From CBDCUW01 sp963734865 (GTDB lineage: Bacteria > Planctomycetota > Planctomycetia > Pirellulales > Pirellulaceae): a stretch of 64,000 nt of DNA. Made by a program: the position numbers and the translations under genes. The notes beneath the pieces were generated by a model, which saw nothing but the letters and a program-made list of their open reading frames with translations, was not told where the DNA came from and made no database searches. Below, piece after piece: positions 18,576 to 27,461 of this stretch (position 1 is its first letter; each line of letters opens with the position of its first letter). The DNA lies in the NCBI GenBank assembly GCA_963734865.1, contig CAVTIV010000016.1, forward strand, positions 62,001 to 126,000. The letters are read 5' to 3'.

Positions 18576-20639
18576 TTATTTCACCAGAAAGGTGTGACTG
18601 CTGGCTTTGAAGTCCAACATGTTTTCATTCATGCGACGAATCATGTCTGCCGTGCTGTGGATCTGGCGCATGAAATATGCCGGCTCGGTTCGGTTTCGCA
18701 TCCGCACACTTAGCCGGTAGGCGCCCGGCTTGCGAAATGCAGAGGCTGGAATGTGGTAATTCGGCGTGCGGTGGTCCAACGGCGGAATCGAATGCGCCTC
18801 CATGCGAATCAGCGGCGGATGATTCAAAACGGTGATCGGCACCGCGCCGGGACGTAACAAGACAAGCTGGTCCAGGCTGAAGTTCAAGGGCAACGCGACT
18901 TCACGATCAGTGCCGCGGACGTTGTTGATCAAGAACTTCGTTTGCAGATTGAACAGGTCGGCGTCACGCCGGATTCCTCCGGTCGCAACCTCCGCCGAGT
19001 TCATGTCGGCCAGGTCCGAGTTCTGATCCAGATAGCCGCTCTCCCAAACACGGCATCCATCGGGATCGATCAACACGACGTTCAGCCAGAGCTGCGGTTG
19101 GGCGCCCAATGATCCGGTTGGCAGGTTATGTCCTTCGCTGAGATTGCTGACGCGATAACCGACTCGTAGCGGACGCCCCACTCTGGGCCGGTCGTGCATG
19201 ATCGGGCCCTGAACATCCAGACCTGCCTCCATGGTCATGACGGCTGCTGACCGTTTTTCGTCTAACGTTGCCAGGTTCGCATCAATCACTCGGCGACCAT
19301 CGCGACGGTCATCCGTGTTGTCCCAGGGGGGCGGAAACAACGTTCCCGGCGGGATCGACGCCTCAAACGCTTCGGTGCCCCAACCGGCGCGATAGTCAAA
19401 TAGCAACCACTGACGAGCGGTGTATTGGTTGGCCTGGGGATTGTGTGGAAAGATACCGGGATGGGCGATCGAGTATCCCGGCCCCCAAAACAGATGATTC
19501 GAACGCTTCCTTGGCTGGCCAAACGGCTTACCACTGATCTCGGCGACATGTCCCCACTCATATCCGTCGGGCTTACCCGGAACGGCCCCCATGTGACACT
19601 GCTGACAGGTGATCCCTTTGCGGGCCGCCGGTCCGCTGCGATATTGTGCATGCACCACTTCCAACCAGATGCCGGGATGGACGGCAACCTGGTGGCATGA
19701 CACGCAGACGTCACTGTTGGTCAGCGGCTCGAAGAAGTAAGCCGACTTGTGCATCGGCTGGCCCGGTCCAGGTTGGCAGGGATCTGTTTTCAGCTTCAAC
19801 TCACCACGGCGTGCGACCGCGTCGGCAACACCAGCCCCGCCAGAAGCCCCGCCGATGCTTTGGTAAACGTCACCAGGCTCGATCCGCCGATCACCATTGC
19901 TTCGCCAATAGTGCTCTCGGATCCGATGACAGGCGATGCAGGTCACGCCTTCGCGGACGACCGGAGGGGCGTCCAACACGCTGCTGGCGCGAGGGACCTT
20001 CAACTGCGTTCCCACGGGCAAGTGACAGCGAACACAAAAGTACCCGACCGTGCCCCGCGTGTACTCGATCATCGCCTGTTCAAAACGATGGAACATGGGT
20101 GAGACGGCGGCATAAGCGTGCCCGCTCGCCCGCCACTGGTCATACTGACCGGGGTGGCACTTACGACATGTCTCTGCCGAGGGATAGCAATTCTCAGTCC
20201 AAATCGATTCATGGGGATCGACCGCAGGCGGAGTGTTGGCGATCGCTTCGTTCGCATTCATTGTCGGCCCAAGCCCGTGCAACGGATCCCCGCTGCCATC
20301 GATCACGCCTCCCCCGAGCAGATCATCTTCCCCAAGCAGATCACCTCCCCCAAGAAGGTCATCCCCTGCGAGCAGATCGCCACCCTCCAGCAGGTCGTTC
20401 TGGCCAAGAAGTTCATCGCTCGCGGGCGGTTCGTCCTCGGGCGGCCGAGCGACCCGGTCTGGCGAGTCCGGTCGGTTGCTGTTGCTCTCGAGAAGGCCAG
20501 CAGGATCGAGCGAAAAACCGTCTTGGGCAAAAGACTCAGGCGGACACGCGCAGCAGCCTGCGATCAAAACCAGGGCGAGCGGGGTGAAATATCGGCGCAT
20601 TGCAATTGCTCGGCTCGAACCCGTTTGACGCTGCTTCAT
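18576..20639 (-). CDS. exported five-heme cytochrome c (cytochrome c554-like family)
   Basis: 687 residues from ATG 20639; ATG 20600 (MRRYFTPLALVLIAGCCACP) is an equally good start and gives a compact signal peptide, possibly a lipoprotein one. Five CXXCH heme sites are visible: CRKCH, CVRCH, CIACH, CVSCH and CQQCH, all in the central 270 residues. Between the signal and the heme region is a low-complexity repeat of DLL plus Gly/Asp (20313-20418). The C-terminal third (GYRVSNLSEGHNLPTGSLGA onward) is a beta-rich domain without hemes. It is exported, attached or periplasmic, with an electron-transfer role. It is followed directly by the beta-barrel gene. The electron donor is unknown; quinol is plausible. 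Confidence 0.9.
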   Translation of the reverse strand: MKQRQTGSSRAIAMRRYFTPLALVLIAGCCACPPESFAQDGFSLDPAGLLESNSNRPDSPDRVARPPEDEPPASDELLGQNDLLEGGDLLAGDDLLGGGDLLGEDDLLGGGVIDGSGDPLHGLGPTMNANEAIANTPPAVDPHESIWTENCYPSAETCRKCHPGQYDQWRASGHAYAAVSPMFHRFEQAMIEYTRGTVGYFCVRCHLPVGTQLKVPRASSVLDAPPVVREGVTCIACHRIREHYWRSNGDRRIEPGDVYQSIGGASGGAGVADAVARRGELKLKTDPCQPGPGQPMHKSAYFFEPLTNSDVCVSCHQVAVHPGIWLEVVHAQYRSGPAARKGITCQQCHMGAVPGKPDGYEWGHVAEISGKPFGQPRKRSNHLFWGPGYSIAHPGIFPHNPQANQYTARQWLLFDYRAGWGTEAFEASIPPGTLFPPPWDNTDDRRDGRRVIDANLATLDEKRSAAVMTMEAGLDVQGPIMHDRPRVGRPLRVGYRVSNLSEGHNLPTGSLGAQPQLWLNVVLIDPDGCRVWESGYLDQNSDLADMNSAEVATGGIRRDADLFNLQTKFLINNVRGTDREVALPLNFSLDQLVLLRPGAVPITVLNHPPLIRMEAHSIPPLDHRTPNYHIPASAFRKPGAYRLSVRMRNRTEPAYFMRQIHSTADMIRRMNENMLDFKASSHTFLVK

Positions 20640-21037
20640 TATTTCTGCTGAATCGCGAACGAACATGCCACGTCCCGTCGCTGAACCCATCGACACGCTG
20701 AGACCCTCACAATGCGTCCGATGAGACTGGCGAGCAAAACTGGCACGACCGTCAAGGTTTGAAACCGCGATCCGTGGGCAGGCGATTTGACCCAATCGAT
20801 ACAAGCGGAAGTGGCGACGGCTTGGCGAAGTGAGATTTTGCCGATTTGTTTCAGTTTTTGGCCGACGTCAATTTCATCGCGTAGGTTTGAGTGGCAAGTC
20901 AGACTTGCCTTTCGCCATCCCTGCCTTGGTCCGTCTGCAATCGGCAAGATTGGTGAAACGACACGGGTGGGGTTTATGGCGATCGCCATCAACCGCTTAC
21001 AAACGACATGCCCCATCGATTCACAGCGCAAGCGACG
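20640..21037. other. intergenic region between divergent genes
   Basis: 398 bases between the cytochrome and the small membrane-protein gene. ORFs exist on both strands but lack coding-like composition or a recognisable protein. Both divergent promoters must lie here, and I cannot place them. Confidence 0.5.
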
Positions 21038-21559
21038 ATGAATACTCCCGAAGAAACATCCGACCAGTCGATGAACTTCTTTCGTTGCCCCATTCAATCC
21101 GGTCAAGGCAAGGCGATCATTCGCATTGGATATCGGAAAGCGAAAGCGACCGTCCAGGAAACGTCCATTGACGGATTCACCCTATTGGTGCCACCCAAAG
21201 ACGCTTCCAAATTGAAGGTCGGACGGCGCTGGGTCTTGGAATACGACGGGACACGTCACGAGATCCATCCGCAGTGGTTCTTCAATTCACCCGATGGTCA
21301 TGTCCAAATGGGACTGCGCCGGATTCGCGATCTCACCGAGCCCGAACCGATACGCAATTCTTGGCTCACGCGATACGGCGGAAAGCGATACGAAAACCCA
21401 AACAATGCCGCGGTGATTTTTGGCGGGTTCGTGCTGTTTTTGTTCGCAATGATGGCGTCGCCAGGTCTCGGCGAACGTCTCGGCACCGCTGCCCGAATCG
21501 AACACACGGTCCACTGGATGATCGAGTGCGTCGATGACACGATCAATCAATGGATCTAG
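21038..21559 (+). CDS. small membrane protein with PilZ-like N-terminal domain
   Basis: 173 residues from ATG 21038. Residues 15-105 form a beta-rich domain (CPIQSGQGKAIIRIG, then SIDGFTLLVPPKDASKLKVG and RWVLEYDG) whose strand order resembles PilZ-type barrels, but the RXXXR c-di-GMP motif is not evident. One membrane helix lies near residues 128-148 (AAVIFGGFVLFLFAMMASPG). The end overlaps the convergent apt gene by 4 bases. The PilZ resemblance is weak; treat it as a suggestion. Confidence 0.65.
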   Translation: MNTPEETSDQSMNFFRCPIQSGQGKAIIRIGYRKAKATVQETSIDGFTLLVPPKDASKLKVGRRWVLEYDGTRHEIHPQWFFNSPDGHVQMGLRRIRDLTEPEPIRNSWLTRYGGKRYENPNNAAVIFGGFVLFLFAMMASPGLGERLGTAARIEHTVHWMIECVDDTINQWI

Positions 21560-22104
21560 AGGCTCAATTCGGACTCGTGATCATCTCGGTCATATCGTAG
21601 AACCGAATGCACGCGATAGGGGTTGAGCCGCTCCTCGCCGCCGAGTTGGGCCAGATGAATCAAAAAGGAACAGCCCACGATCTCCGCGTCGCACTTCTCG
21701 ATCAGACGACAGCACGCTTCCATCGTCCCCCCGGTGGCCAATAGGTCGTCGACCAACAACACCCGTTGGCCCGCTTTGACTCCATCGACATGGACCTGCA
21801 GTTCATCCGTGCCGTACTCCAAATCATAGGCAAAGGAGTGCAGATCGAATGGAAGTTTGCCCGGTTTCCGTATCGGCACAAATCCAGCACCCAACTGAAT
21901 CGCCAGCGGGGTGGCAAATATAAACCCACGAGCTTCGGCCGCGGCGATCAGATCGATCTTCATGTCCAGGAATGGTCGCGCCAGCTCTTCAACCGCGATT
22001 TTGATCGCGGTCGGATCCGCCAGCAAGGGTGTGATGTCGCGAAACAAGATCCCCGGTCGCGGATAATCTGGGATGTCGCGAACGTAAGCGTGCAGATCGA
22101 TCAT
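21556..22104 (-). CDS. apt: adenine phosphoribosyltransferase
   Basis: 182 residues. Converts adenine and PRPP to AMP in purine salvage; cytosolic. N-terminus IDLHAYVRDIPDYPRPGILF, then FRDITPLL, AEARGFIFATPLA, KPGKLPF and the PRPP-binding loop VLLVDDLLATGGTMEA are all in the canonical order. ATG 22104 gives the usual length; an ATG three codons upstream (22113) is possible. It is monocistronic by spacing and convergent with the PilZ-like gene, overlapping by 4 bases. Confidence 0.95.
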   Translation of the reverse strand: MIDLHAYVRDIPDYPRPGILFRDITPLLADPTAIKIAVEELARPFLDMKIDLIAAAEARGFIFATPLAIQLGAGFVPIRKPGKLPFDLHSFAYDLEYGTDELQVHVDGVKAGQRVLLVDDLLATGGTMEACCRLIEKCDAEIVGCSFLIHLAQLGGEERLNPYRVHSVLRYDRDDHESELSL

Positions 22105-22232
22105 GGCTGACAAATCGTGTTATTGAGTCCAGTGCTGTCAGCAAGAATCGTAGGCCAGAGGGCCAGTGGGCGATAGTCGATGACAAACCGCGGCCCGGAT
22201 CAGTGTATAGCCATTCTCCAGCGACCCTTCGC

Positions 22233-22732
22233 TTATCGCAATACAGGCGGCATCGGCTCGCCCGGAATGACGTTCACGTTGATATCGTCTAAATTCTTTT
22301 GGCGAAGTTTCTGTTCTTTTTCTTCCTCGATGTCTTCCAGCTTTCGACCACGAAGGTCATCCGTCTTCTCCTTCAATTCCTTAGCCTCCGGATCCAACGA
22401 GCGTTCACCTTCGGCCCCGCGCTCCTCGTCCGGATAGCGCGTGTCGGCTTTGCCGCGTAAGTTCTGCCGCTCTCGCTCCAAGGCATCGGGCTTCTGGGCG
22501 CATCTCGCGAGACCAGGTCCGGCGCCCTTGCCCCCGCCGGATCGAACAGGCTTCCCACTCGCCCGCTGTCGCGACGCGTACGCTGCCATGCGCCACCGTA
22601 TGCCGGATAGGCTAGGTCCTCACAATCGGCGCAAATCCGGCAACCGCTGTTTGGTAGCAACAGCAACAACAGCAACAGCGCGGTGAGACTTTGGCCACCG
22701 CCGACGACAGTGATCGTGCCAACCTTGTCCAT
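22233..22732 (-). CDS. putative lipoprotein with charged coiled-coil, frameshifted
   Basis: About 166 residues after repair. The first ORF gives a lipoprotein signal (LLLLLLLLPNSGC, Cys as acylation site) and then CRICADCEDLAYPAYGG. The frame is lost near 22505-22508 (CCC, probably CCCC). The second frame continues with DALERERQNLRG and a Glu/Lys/Arg-rich helix (LKEKTDDLRGRKLEDIEEEK), ending INVNVIPGEPMPPVLR. The charged helix should form a coiled coil. No function known. Confidence 0.6.
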
Positions 22733-22936
22733 GTCCGTGACCCGGTTTTCGTAAGACGCATTGATACAAGCCAATGACCGCAACGCTCTTGTGATCGTGA
22801 TGAGATCGGTTGCTTCACTGCGTCTTGAGCCAGATCACACCGAATCAAACCGATCCATCAACGACTGATGGAGAACCAGACGGTCATCGGTTTGTATCGG
22901 TTGGGAAGGCTGGTGCCTTGAGGAAAGATCTATCGA

Positions 22937-23694
22937 TTACGAGTTTCGAGTCGCCATCGATTCGCGAAGTCCTTCGTTGCCCATCAGCAATTGCGTCAAT
23001 TGCTGCCACTGGGAATCTTCCTCCCTGACCGATTCGCAAAGCAATTGGGCATCATCCCAATCGGATTCATCCTCGACGGCGAATCGCAAATCATCACGAT
23101 CCAGCTCATTGGGGACCGGAATGAACTTCAAGTGATACGCGCCGGCGCGTGTTCGAGCCACGAAGCGATCGAACCACTATCGTTGGCCGGAAGCCGGTCT
23201 GCGTTACGTCGCAACCGACGGAGGGTATCGGCATGACAGGCTTCGCCAGCAAGCCCCAATTGGTCCATCCGTCGCCAGTCACCGGCGCAGGAGGCATATC
23301 CGACGTAGTCGCAATCGCCCACCCTGCTGGCTTTGGCAATCAATTGGTCAATCAAAGTCGCATCGACGAACGGTCGATTGGCCGGAACACAAACGATCCA
23401 ATCCGCCCCGCTTGCGTCGGCAGCGGCGCAAAGACGCTCGCAAACGTGCGCCGAAGGGAGGTTGATCGAGCGGACACCGGCGATCCCCGAAGTCAATAAG
23501 GACGTGGGCACGTTGGAGCCCACCACATAAACTTGATCGATCCTCGCACAGTCGCTCAATCGCCTTGCCATTCGCACGATCAGCGGCAGACCACCCAGTT
23601 TTCGCTGAGCAAAACGGGTCGCCGCGCCTTGCATTTCGGGTCGCGAGAAGTCACCCAGATCAATGACAACTGTGGCACAAGAACTCGTAGACAT
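22937..23694 (-). CDS. cytidylyltransferase-like (KdsB/SpsF-type) protein, frameshifted
   Basis: About 250 residues after repair. The Rossmann-like N-terminus contains LGGLPLIVRMARRLSDCARI and QVYVVGSNVPTS, followed by GADWIVCVPANRPFVDATLI (active-site-like acidic region). The frame is lost near 23180 (GG, probably GGG). The second frame, VARTRAGAYHLKFIPVPNEL then DRDDLRFAVEDESDWDDAQL, is the typical C-terminal end of the cytidylyltransferase family that activates sugars. The first glycine-rich nucleotide loop is poorly conserved, so the substrate is unclear. Upstream is a divergent small membrane protein. Confidence 0.65.
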
Positions 23695-23874
23695 TGCTCA
23701 TTCCTTCAAGGCGGGTTCCGCGTCTACTACTTCAAGGTCCGACTCAAGTTCCTTTCAGACGCGTCCTCCCTATTGTTGCGCATTGGTAGCGGCAAGGTCT
23801 AGCGCAAAGAAAAGAACATTTTGGAGTTTTTTCCTCCTTTCGCTCAAGTCGATCTTTCACAAGTCGATCCGGAA

Positions 23875-24234
23875 ATGACACAACCCGCTTTCGACAACCA
23901 ACACGACACGCTTCCGACGTGTCGTTTGCCATCTCGTCTGACACAAGCGGAGCCTACTCAATTGACCGACTTTACCTATGTTGCCAGTATCGTGAATGCC
24001 ATCATCTTGCCCCTCTTCGCGGTCGCCGCTCTGATACTCGCCAAGTTCAGCCACGGCGAAGCGGCGCGGCAGGCTGAACGACAGTTTCTAGCAACCCTCG
24101 TCATAATGACTATCATCACAGTCAGAACCGTGATTACCTGCGACGACGTTTGGCTGATCCACACGGCGACATTGGCGACGATGATTGTCGGTGCGTTGGT
24201 GGTCCCCAGCCAAGACCCGTCGGTCGCCGTTTAG
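23875..24234 (+). CDS. small integral membrane protein
   Basis: 119 residues from ATG 23875. Three hydrophobic segments follow a polar 28-residue start: FTYVASIVNAIILPLFAVAA, FLATLVIMTIITVRTVIT and LIHTATLATMIVGALVV. Charged loops between them are short. Coding composition is good and the order of helices looks natural, but I do not recognise the family. It precedes aroA by 109 bases on the same strand. Confidence 0.65.
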   Translation: MTQPAFDNQHDTLPTCRLPSRLTQAEPTQLTDFTYVASIVNAIILPLFAVAALILAKFSHGEAARQAERQFLATLVIMTIITVRTVITCDDVWLIHTATLATMIVGALVVPSQDPSVAV

Positions 24235-24343
24235 CCCCTCGCATTTCGTCAATCTTGTGTTTCGGGTTCGTCTCGCTTGATCCACCGGCGCGATCGCGTC
24301 GTGGCGGGTCACCCGGCGTTGATTGGCAATAAAATGGCACCTG

Positions 24344-25747
24344 ATGCCCATCACTGACCCCGACCCAAGTGCTGACCCCGACCCAAGTGGCGAAACCGGC
24401 CGCCACGAGAAATTCGTCGAGCTCATCCCCGGTCCGCGGATCGACGGATCGATCCGTCCTCCTGGAAGCAAGAGCCTTACCAACCGGGCACTGATCTGTG
24501 CGGCATTCGCCCGGGGACGGTCGACCCTTCGCGGTGCTCTGCGTAGCGAAGACACCGAAGTGATGATCGATGCGCTGGCCAAGATCGGTGTCGCAATCAC
24601 AGCCTCCGATGGTGGTCGCGAACTCGTCATCGACGGATCGAATCGCGAGCGGGCCTTCGGCGGAAGCCCGATGATCGATCTGTTCATCGCCAATAGCGGC
24701 ACGACCATCCGGTTTCTGACCGCTGCATTGTCGGCCGCCGGTGGCAATTACCGGCTTCATGGCGTTCATCGCATGCACGAGCGACCCATCGGAGACTTGG
24801 TCCATGCGATCGAACCGGTGATCGACGGCACGATCGTCACCGAGTCGCCCGAGGGATGCCCCCCCGTGCACATCACTAGCGGGGGCTGGCGAGGATCCGA
24901 ATTGGAGGTCGCCGGTTCGGTCAGCAGTCAGTATCTCAGCGGGCTGATGATGGCCGCACCGCTCAATCAGTCGCAACCCCAACGCAACCGGATTCGCGTT
25001 TCCGTCATCGGTGATTTGGTATCCAGACCCTATGTCGAAATGACAGCAAAGGTGATGCGTTCTTTTGGGGCAAGCCTGCAGGTCGTGTCCGAGAATCTGG
25101 CGGGTAACGAAACGGCTCGATTTGACATCGATTGTGACGGCTATCAGGGAACCGATTACGCGATCGAGCCAGACGCGTCCGCGGCGAGTTACTTTTGGGC
25201 TGCCGCAGCGATCACCGGCGGAACTGTCACCGTCGAGGGATTGTCGGCCACAGCGATACAAGGTGATGTCGGTTTTTGCGATGTACTGAAATCGATGGGG
25301 TGTGATGTCAAATACGATTCCGATTCGATGACCGTGATCGGAAAGCCGCTCCGTGGTATCGATGTCAACATGAACGCGATCAGCGATACGGTGCAAACGC
25401 TGGCCGTCGTCGCGATGTTCGCCGAAGGACCCACCCGTGTCCGAGGCGTCGCCCACAATCGCTTCAAGGAAACCGATCGGATCGGTGACCTGGCTTGCGA
25501 ACTGCGAAAACTCGGAGCGACCGCCATTGAACACGATGATGGGCTGACAGTCGTGCCACCGGTTGGCGGGCCCCACGGCGCGACGCTGAAAACCTATCAC
25601 GATCATCGGATGGCGATGAGTCTTTCGTTGGCGGGACTGAGGGTACCGGGCGTGCGTATTCTGGATCCGGCATGCACATCAAAAACCTATCCAGAGTTCT
25701 TCGCCGACCTCGAACGGCTGATCGGACGGGCGCATCGCTGGGCCTAA
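24344..25747 (+). CDS. aroA: 3-phosphoshikimate 1-carboxyvinyltransferase (EPSP synthase)
   Basis: 467 residues from ATG 24344. Joins PEP to shikimate-3-phosphate in aromatic amino acid synthesis. Motifs in order: RIDGSIRPPGSKSLTNRALI (substrate loop), ANSGTTIRFLTAAL, HERPIGDLVHAIE, the RFKETDR loop and DHRMAMSLSLAGL. Length slightly exceeds the usual 430 because of a 30-residue Asp/Pro-rich N-terminal tail containing a DPDPS repeat. The stop codon lies inside a perfect 20-base tandem duplication (25735-25774). Confidence 0.96.
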   Translation: MPITDPDPSADPDPSGETGRHEKFVELIPGPRIDGSIRPPGSKSLTNRALICAAFARGRSTLRGALRSEDTEVMIDALAKIGVAITASDGGRELVIDGSNRERAFGGSPMIDLFIANSGTTIRFLTAALSAAGGNYRLHGVHRMHERPIGDLVHAIEPVIDGTIVTESPEGCPPVHITSGGWRGSELEVAGSVSSQYLSGLMMAAPLNQSQPQRNRIRVSVIGDLVSRPYVEMTAKVMRSFGASLQVVSENLAGNETARFDIDCDGYQGTDYAIEPDASAASYFWAAAAITGGTVTVEGLSATAIQGDVGFCDVLKSMGCDVKYDSDSMTVIGKPLRGIDVNMNAISDTVQTLAVVAMFAEGPTRVRGVAHNRFKETDRIGDLACELRKLGATAIEHDDGLTVVPPVGGPHGATLKTYHDHRMAMSLSLAGLRVPGVRILDPACTSKTYPEFFADLERLIGRAHRWA

Positions 25748-25774
25748 ACGCTGGTCGCTGGGCCTAAACGCTGG
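25735..25774. repeat. two tandem copies of a 20-base unit over the aroA stop
   Basis: TCGCTGGGCCTAAACGCTGG occurs at 25735-25754 and again, identically, at 25755-25774. The aroA TAA sits in the first copy; the second is downstream and non-coding. It looks like a recent slippage or duplication, or an assembly artefact. Confidence 0.9.
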
Positions 25775-25869
25775 GTCTGAAAGACCTCTTGATCGACCAT
25801 CGCCAATCTTGCCAATGCGGGCCTCCGGGAGTCTGCGATCTTGTTCTGCAGCCCGGAAGCGAAACGTGA

Positions 25870-27363
25870 TCAGCCAAACAGGTCACCGATCGGCTGGGCC
25901 CACTTGCTGACGAATTCCAGGTCCAATCGACGATCGACCGCACGGGGCTGAAGCGAGCCATGAATGACCCCCTTCAGCTCATCGCTCACTTCGATCGCGG
26001 GCCAATCATCCCCGGGGAAGCAGTGACGCTTGGTTTCGAACATTTCCATCCAGTTGCGACCGCCAAACAAGATCTTGCCGGTCAACATCTCGCAAACCAG
26101 GCAGCCCAATGCGTACCAGTCACACTGCAGTCCAACATCTTCGCTTCGGAATTGTTCCGGCGGCATGTAGGCGGGTGTGCCGACAGCTTTGCCATCAAGG
26201 ACTTCGGACGCAAGCAGTTTGCTGAGACCAAAATCGGTCAGTTTTGCCTGACCCTGCCGATCCACCAAGACGTTGCCCGGTTTCAAGTCGCGATGAATGA
26301 CACCCGATTCATGAGCGTACAACAGGCCTTGGGCCACTTGGCCAAGGATCGCGCGGGTCATCGATTCATCAAACGGCCCATGAACCTTCAAGGCGCGATG
26401 CAGGTCGGCGCCATCACAAAGATCGAGGACCAAAAACCGCGTCCGGTACGCTAAGAAATGATCTCGCAGCGAAATGATATTGGGATGTAACAGGTCTTCG
26501 AGTAGCTCCGCCTCCTGATCAAACCGCCCCTTCATTTGATCATCGTAAATGAACCGATGACGAAGCATTTTCAGTGCGACTGGCTCGGCACTCTCGATGT
26601 GCTGCGCCTGATAGACAACCCCCATGCCGCCGCGATTGATGCATCGAACCAAACGATATCCGCCGAACTCTTTTCCGCATAATGCATCACGATTGCGGCC
26701 TCCGAGCCGATCACTGATCAACTGGCTCAGGGCGATCTCGAGTTCCGGGTGTTCGCACTTCAGCCGCTCGTATCCCGCGGGCGAAAGCACCAACGCATCG
26801 ACATCACTTGTCGCCACGACCCGTGCCGAACATGGCTGACCGGTCAGCAACGACATTTCTCCCAGAACGGATCCGGCACCATCGCAATCGAAGCATTCCC
26901 CGGTCGTCACATCGACAATATCGACCGATCCGCTGAGCAACAGATGCAAGCCACGCGCCGTATCGCCTTGCTCCAATAGCAGCACGCCAGCGGGGAACGA
27001 CTTCGGTCGTAATTCACGCTCGAGCGCGGCGATCGCGTCACGTGAAAGGCCTTGAAATGTCTGGCAACCCTCAACCGGATTCTTGCCACCGAATGCAGTG
27101 GTCGCCATGAATCCACCAGACAAGCCGTCTGCGATCACAGCATCCGAGGAAAGGACTCGCGTTTCAACCATCTCGGGATCGAAGTCGACCCAGCAACTTT
27201 CCAACTGTGCCCGTAACTCCGACCGGCGATGCTCGGGGACTTGCCGCAGCCAAACATCGAGACCATCGAGCGTCTCGCCCGAGAGCATCGCGGCCTGAAA
27301 ACGCTTGCGAATCGTCGCGATTTGCCAGCGCCATTCGATTCTTGTGTTGGCATCCGATGTCAT
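25870..27363 (-). CDS. serine/threonine protein kinase with cyclic-nucleotide-binding domain
   Basis: 497 residues from ATG 27363. A helical N-terminal 90 residues precedes a cNMP-binding/CRP-like domain at about 100-215 (LLEQGDTARGLHLLLSGSVD, GSVLGEMSLLTGQPCSARVV). The kinase domain is at about 235-475 with all active motifs: INRGGMGVVYQAQH, VALK, HRDLKPGN, DFGLSK and GTPAYMPPEQ. It is therefore a predicted active Hanks-type kinase that could be tuned by cyclic nucleotide or a related ligand. No membrane helix, so it is soluble, unlike typical PknB. Monocistronic. Its substrates are unknown; the FHA protein at 8319-8774 is one possible reader. Confidence 0.92.
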   Translation of the reverse strand: MTSDANTRIEWRWQIATIRKRFQAAMLSGETLDGLDVWLRQVPEHRRSELRAQLESCWVDFDPEMVETRVLSSDAVIADGLSGGFMATTAFGGKNPVEGCQTFQGLSRDAIAALERELRPKSFPAGVLLLEQGDTARGLHLLLSGSVDIVDVTTGECFDCDGAGSVLGEMSLLTGQPCSARVVATSDVDALVLSPAGYERLKCEHPELEIALSQLISDRLGGRNRDALCGKEFGGYRLVRCINRGGMGVVYQAQHIESAEPVALKMLRHRFIYDDQMKGRFDQEAELLEDLLHPNIISLRDHFLAYRTRFLVLDLCDGADLHRALKVHGPFDESMTRAILGQVAQGLLYAHESGVIHRDLKPGNVLVDRQGQAKLTDFGLSKLLASEVLDGKAVGTPAYMPPEQFRSEDVGLQCDWYALGCLVCEMLTGKILFGGRNWMEMFETKRHCFPGDDWPAIEVSDELKGVIHGSLQPRAVDRRLDLEFVSKWAQPIGDLFG

Positions 27364-27461
27364 CAATCGTCGATCACCCAAGAGACGTCGCCGCGGTCAA
27401 ATCCGTGGCTGAGACAGTCAACAGCATAATGGATGATCGGTCGAAGGTCTTCACCCGGCCC

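Noticed and set aside
20639..21106. Minus-strand ORF (155 codons) in the cytochrome upstream region
   Set aside because: No recognisable domain, it spans a promoter region and crosses into the divergent gene.
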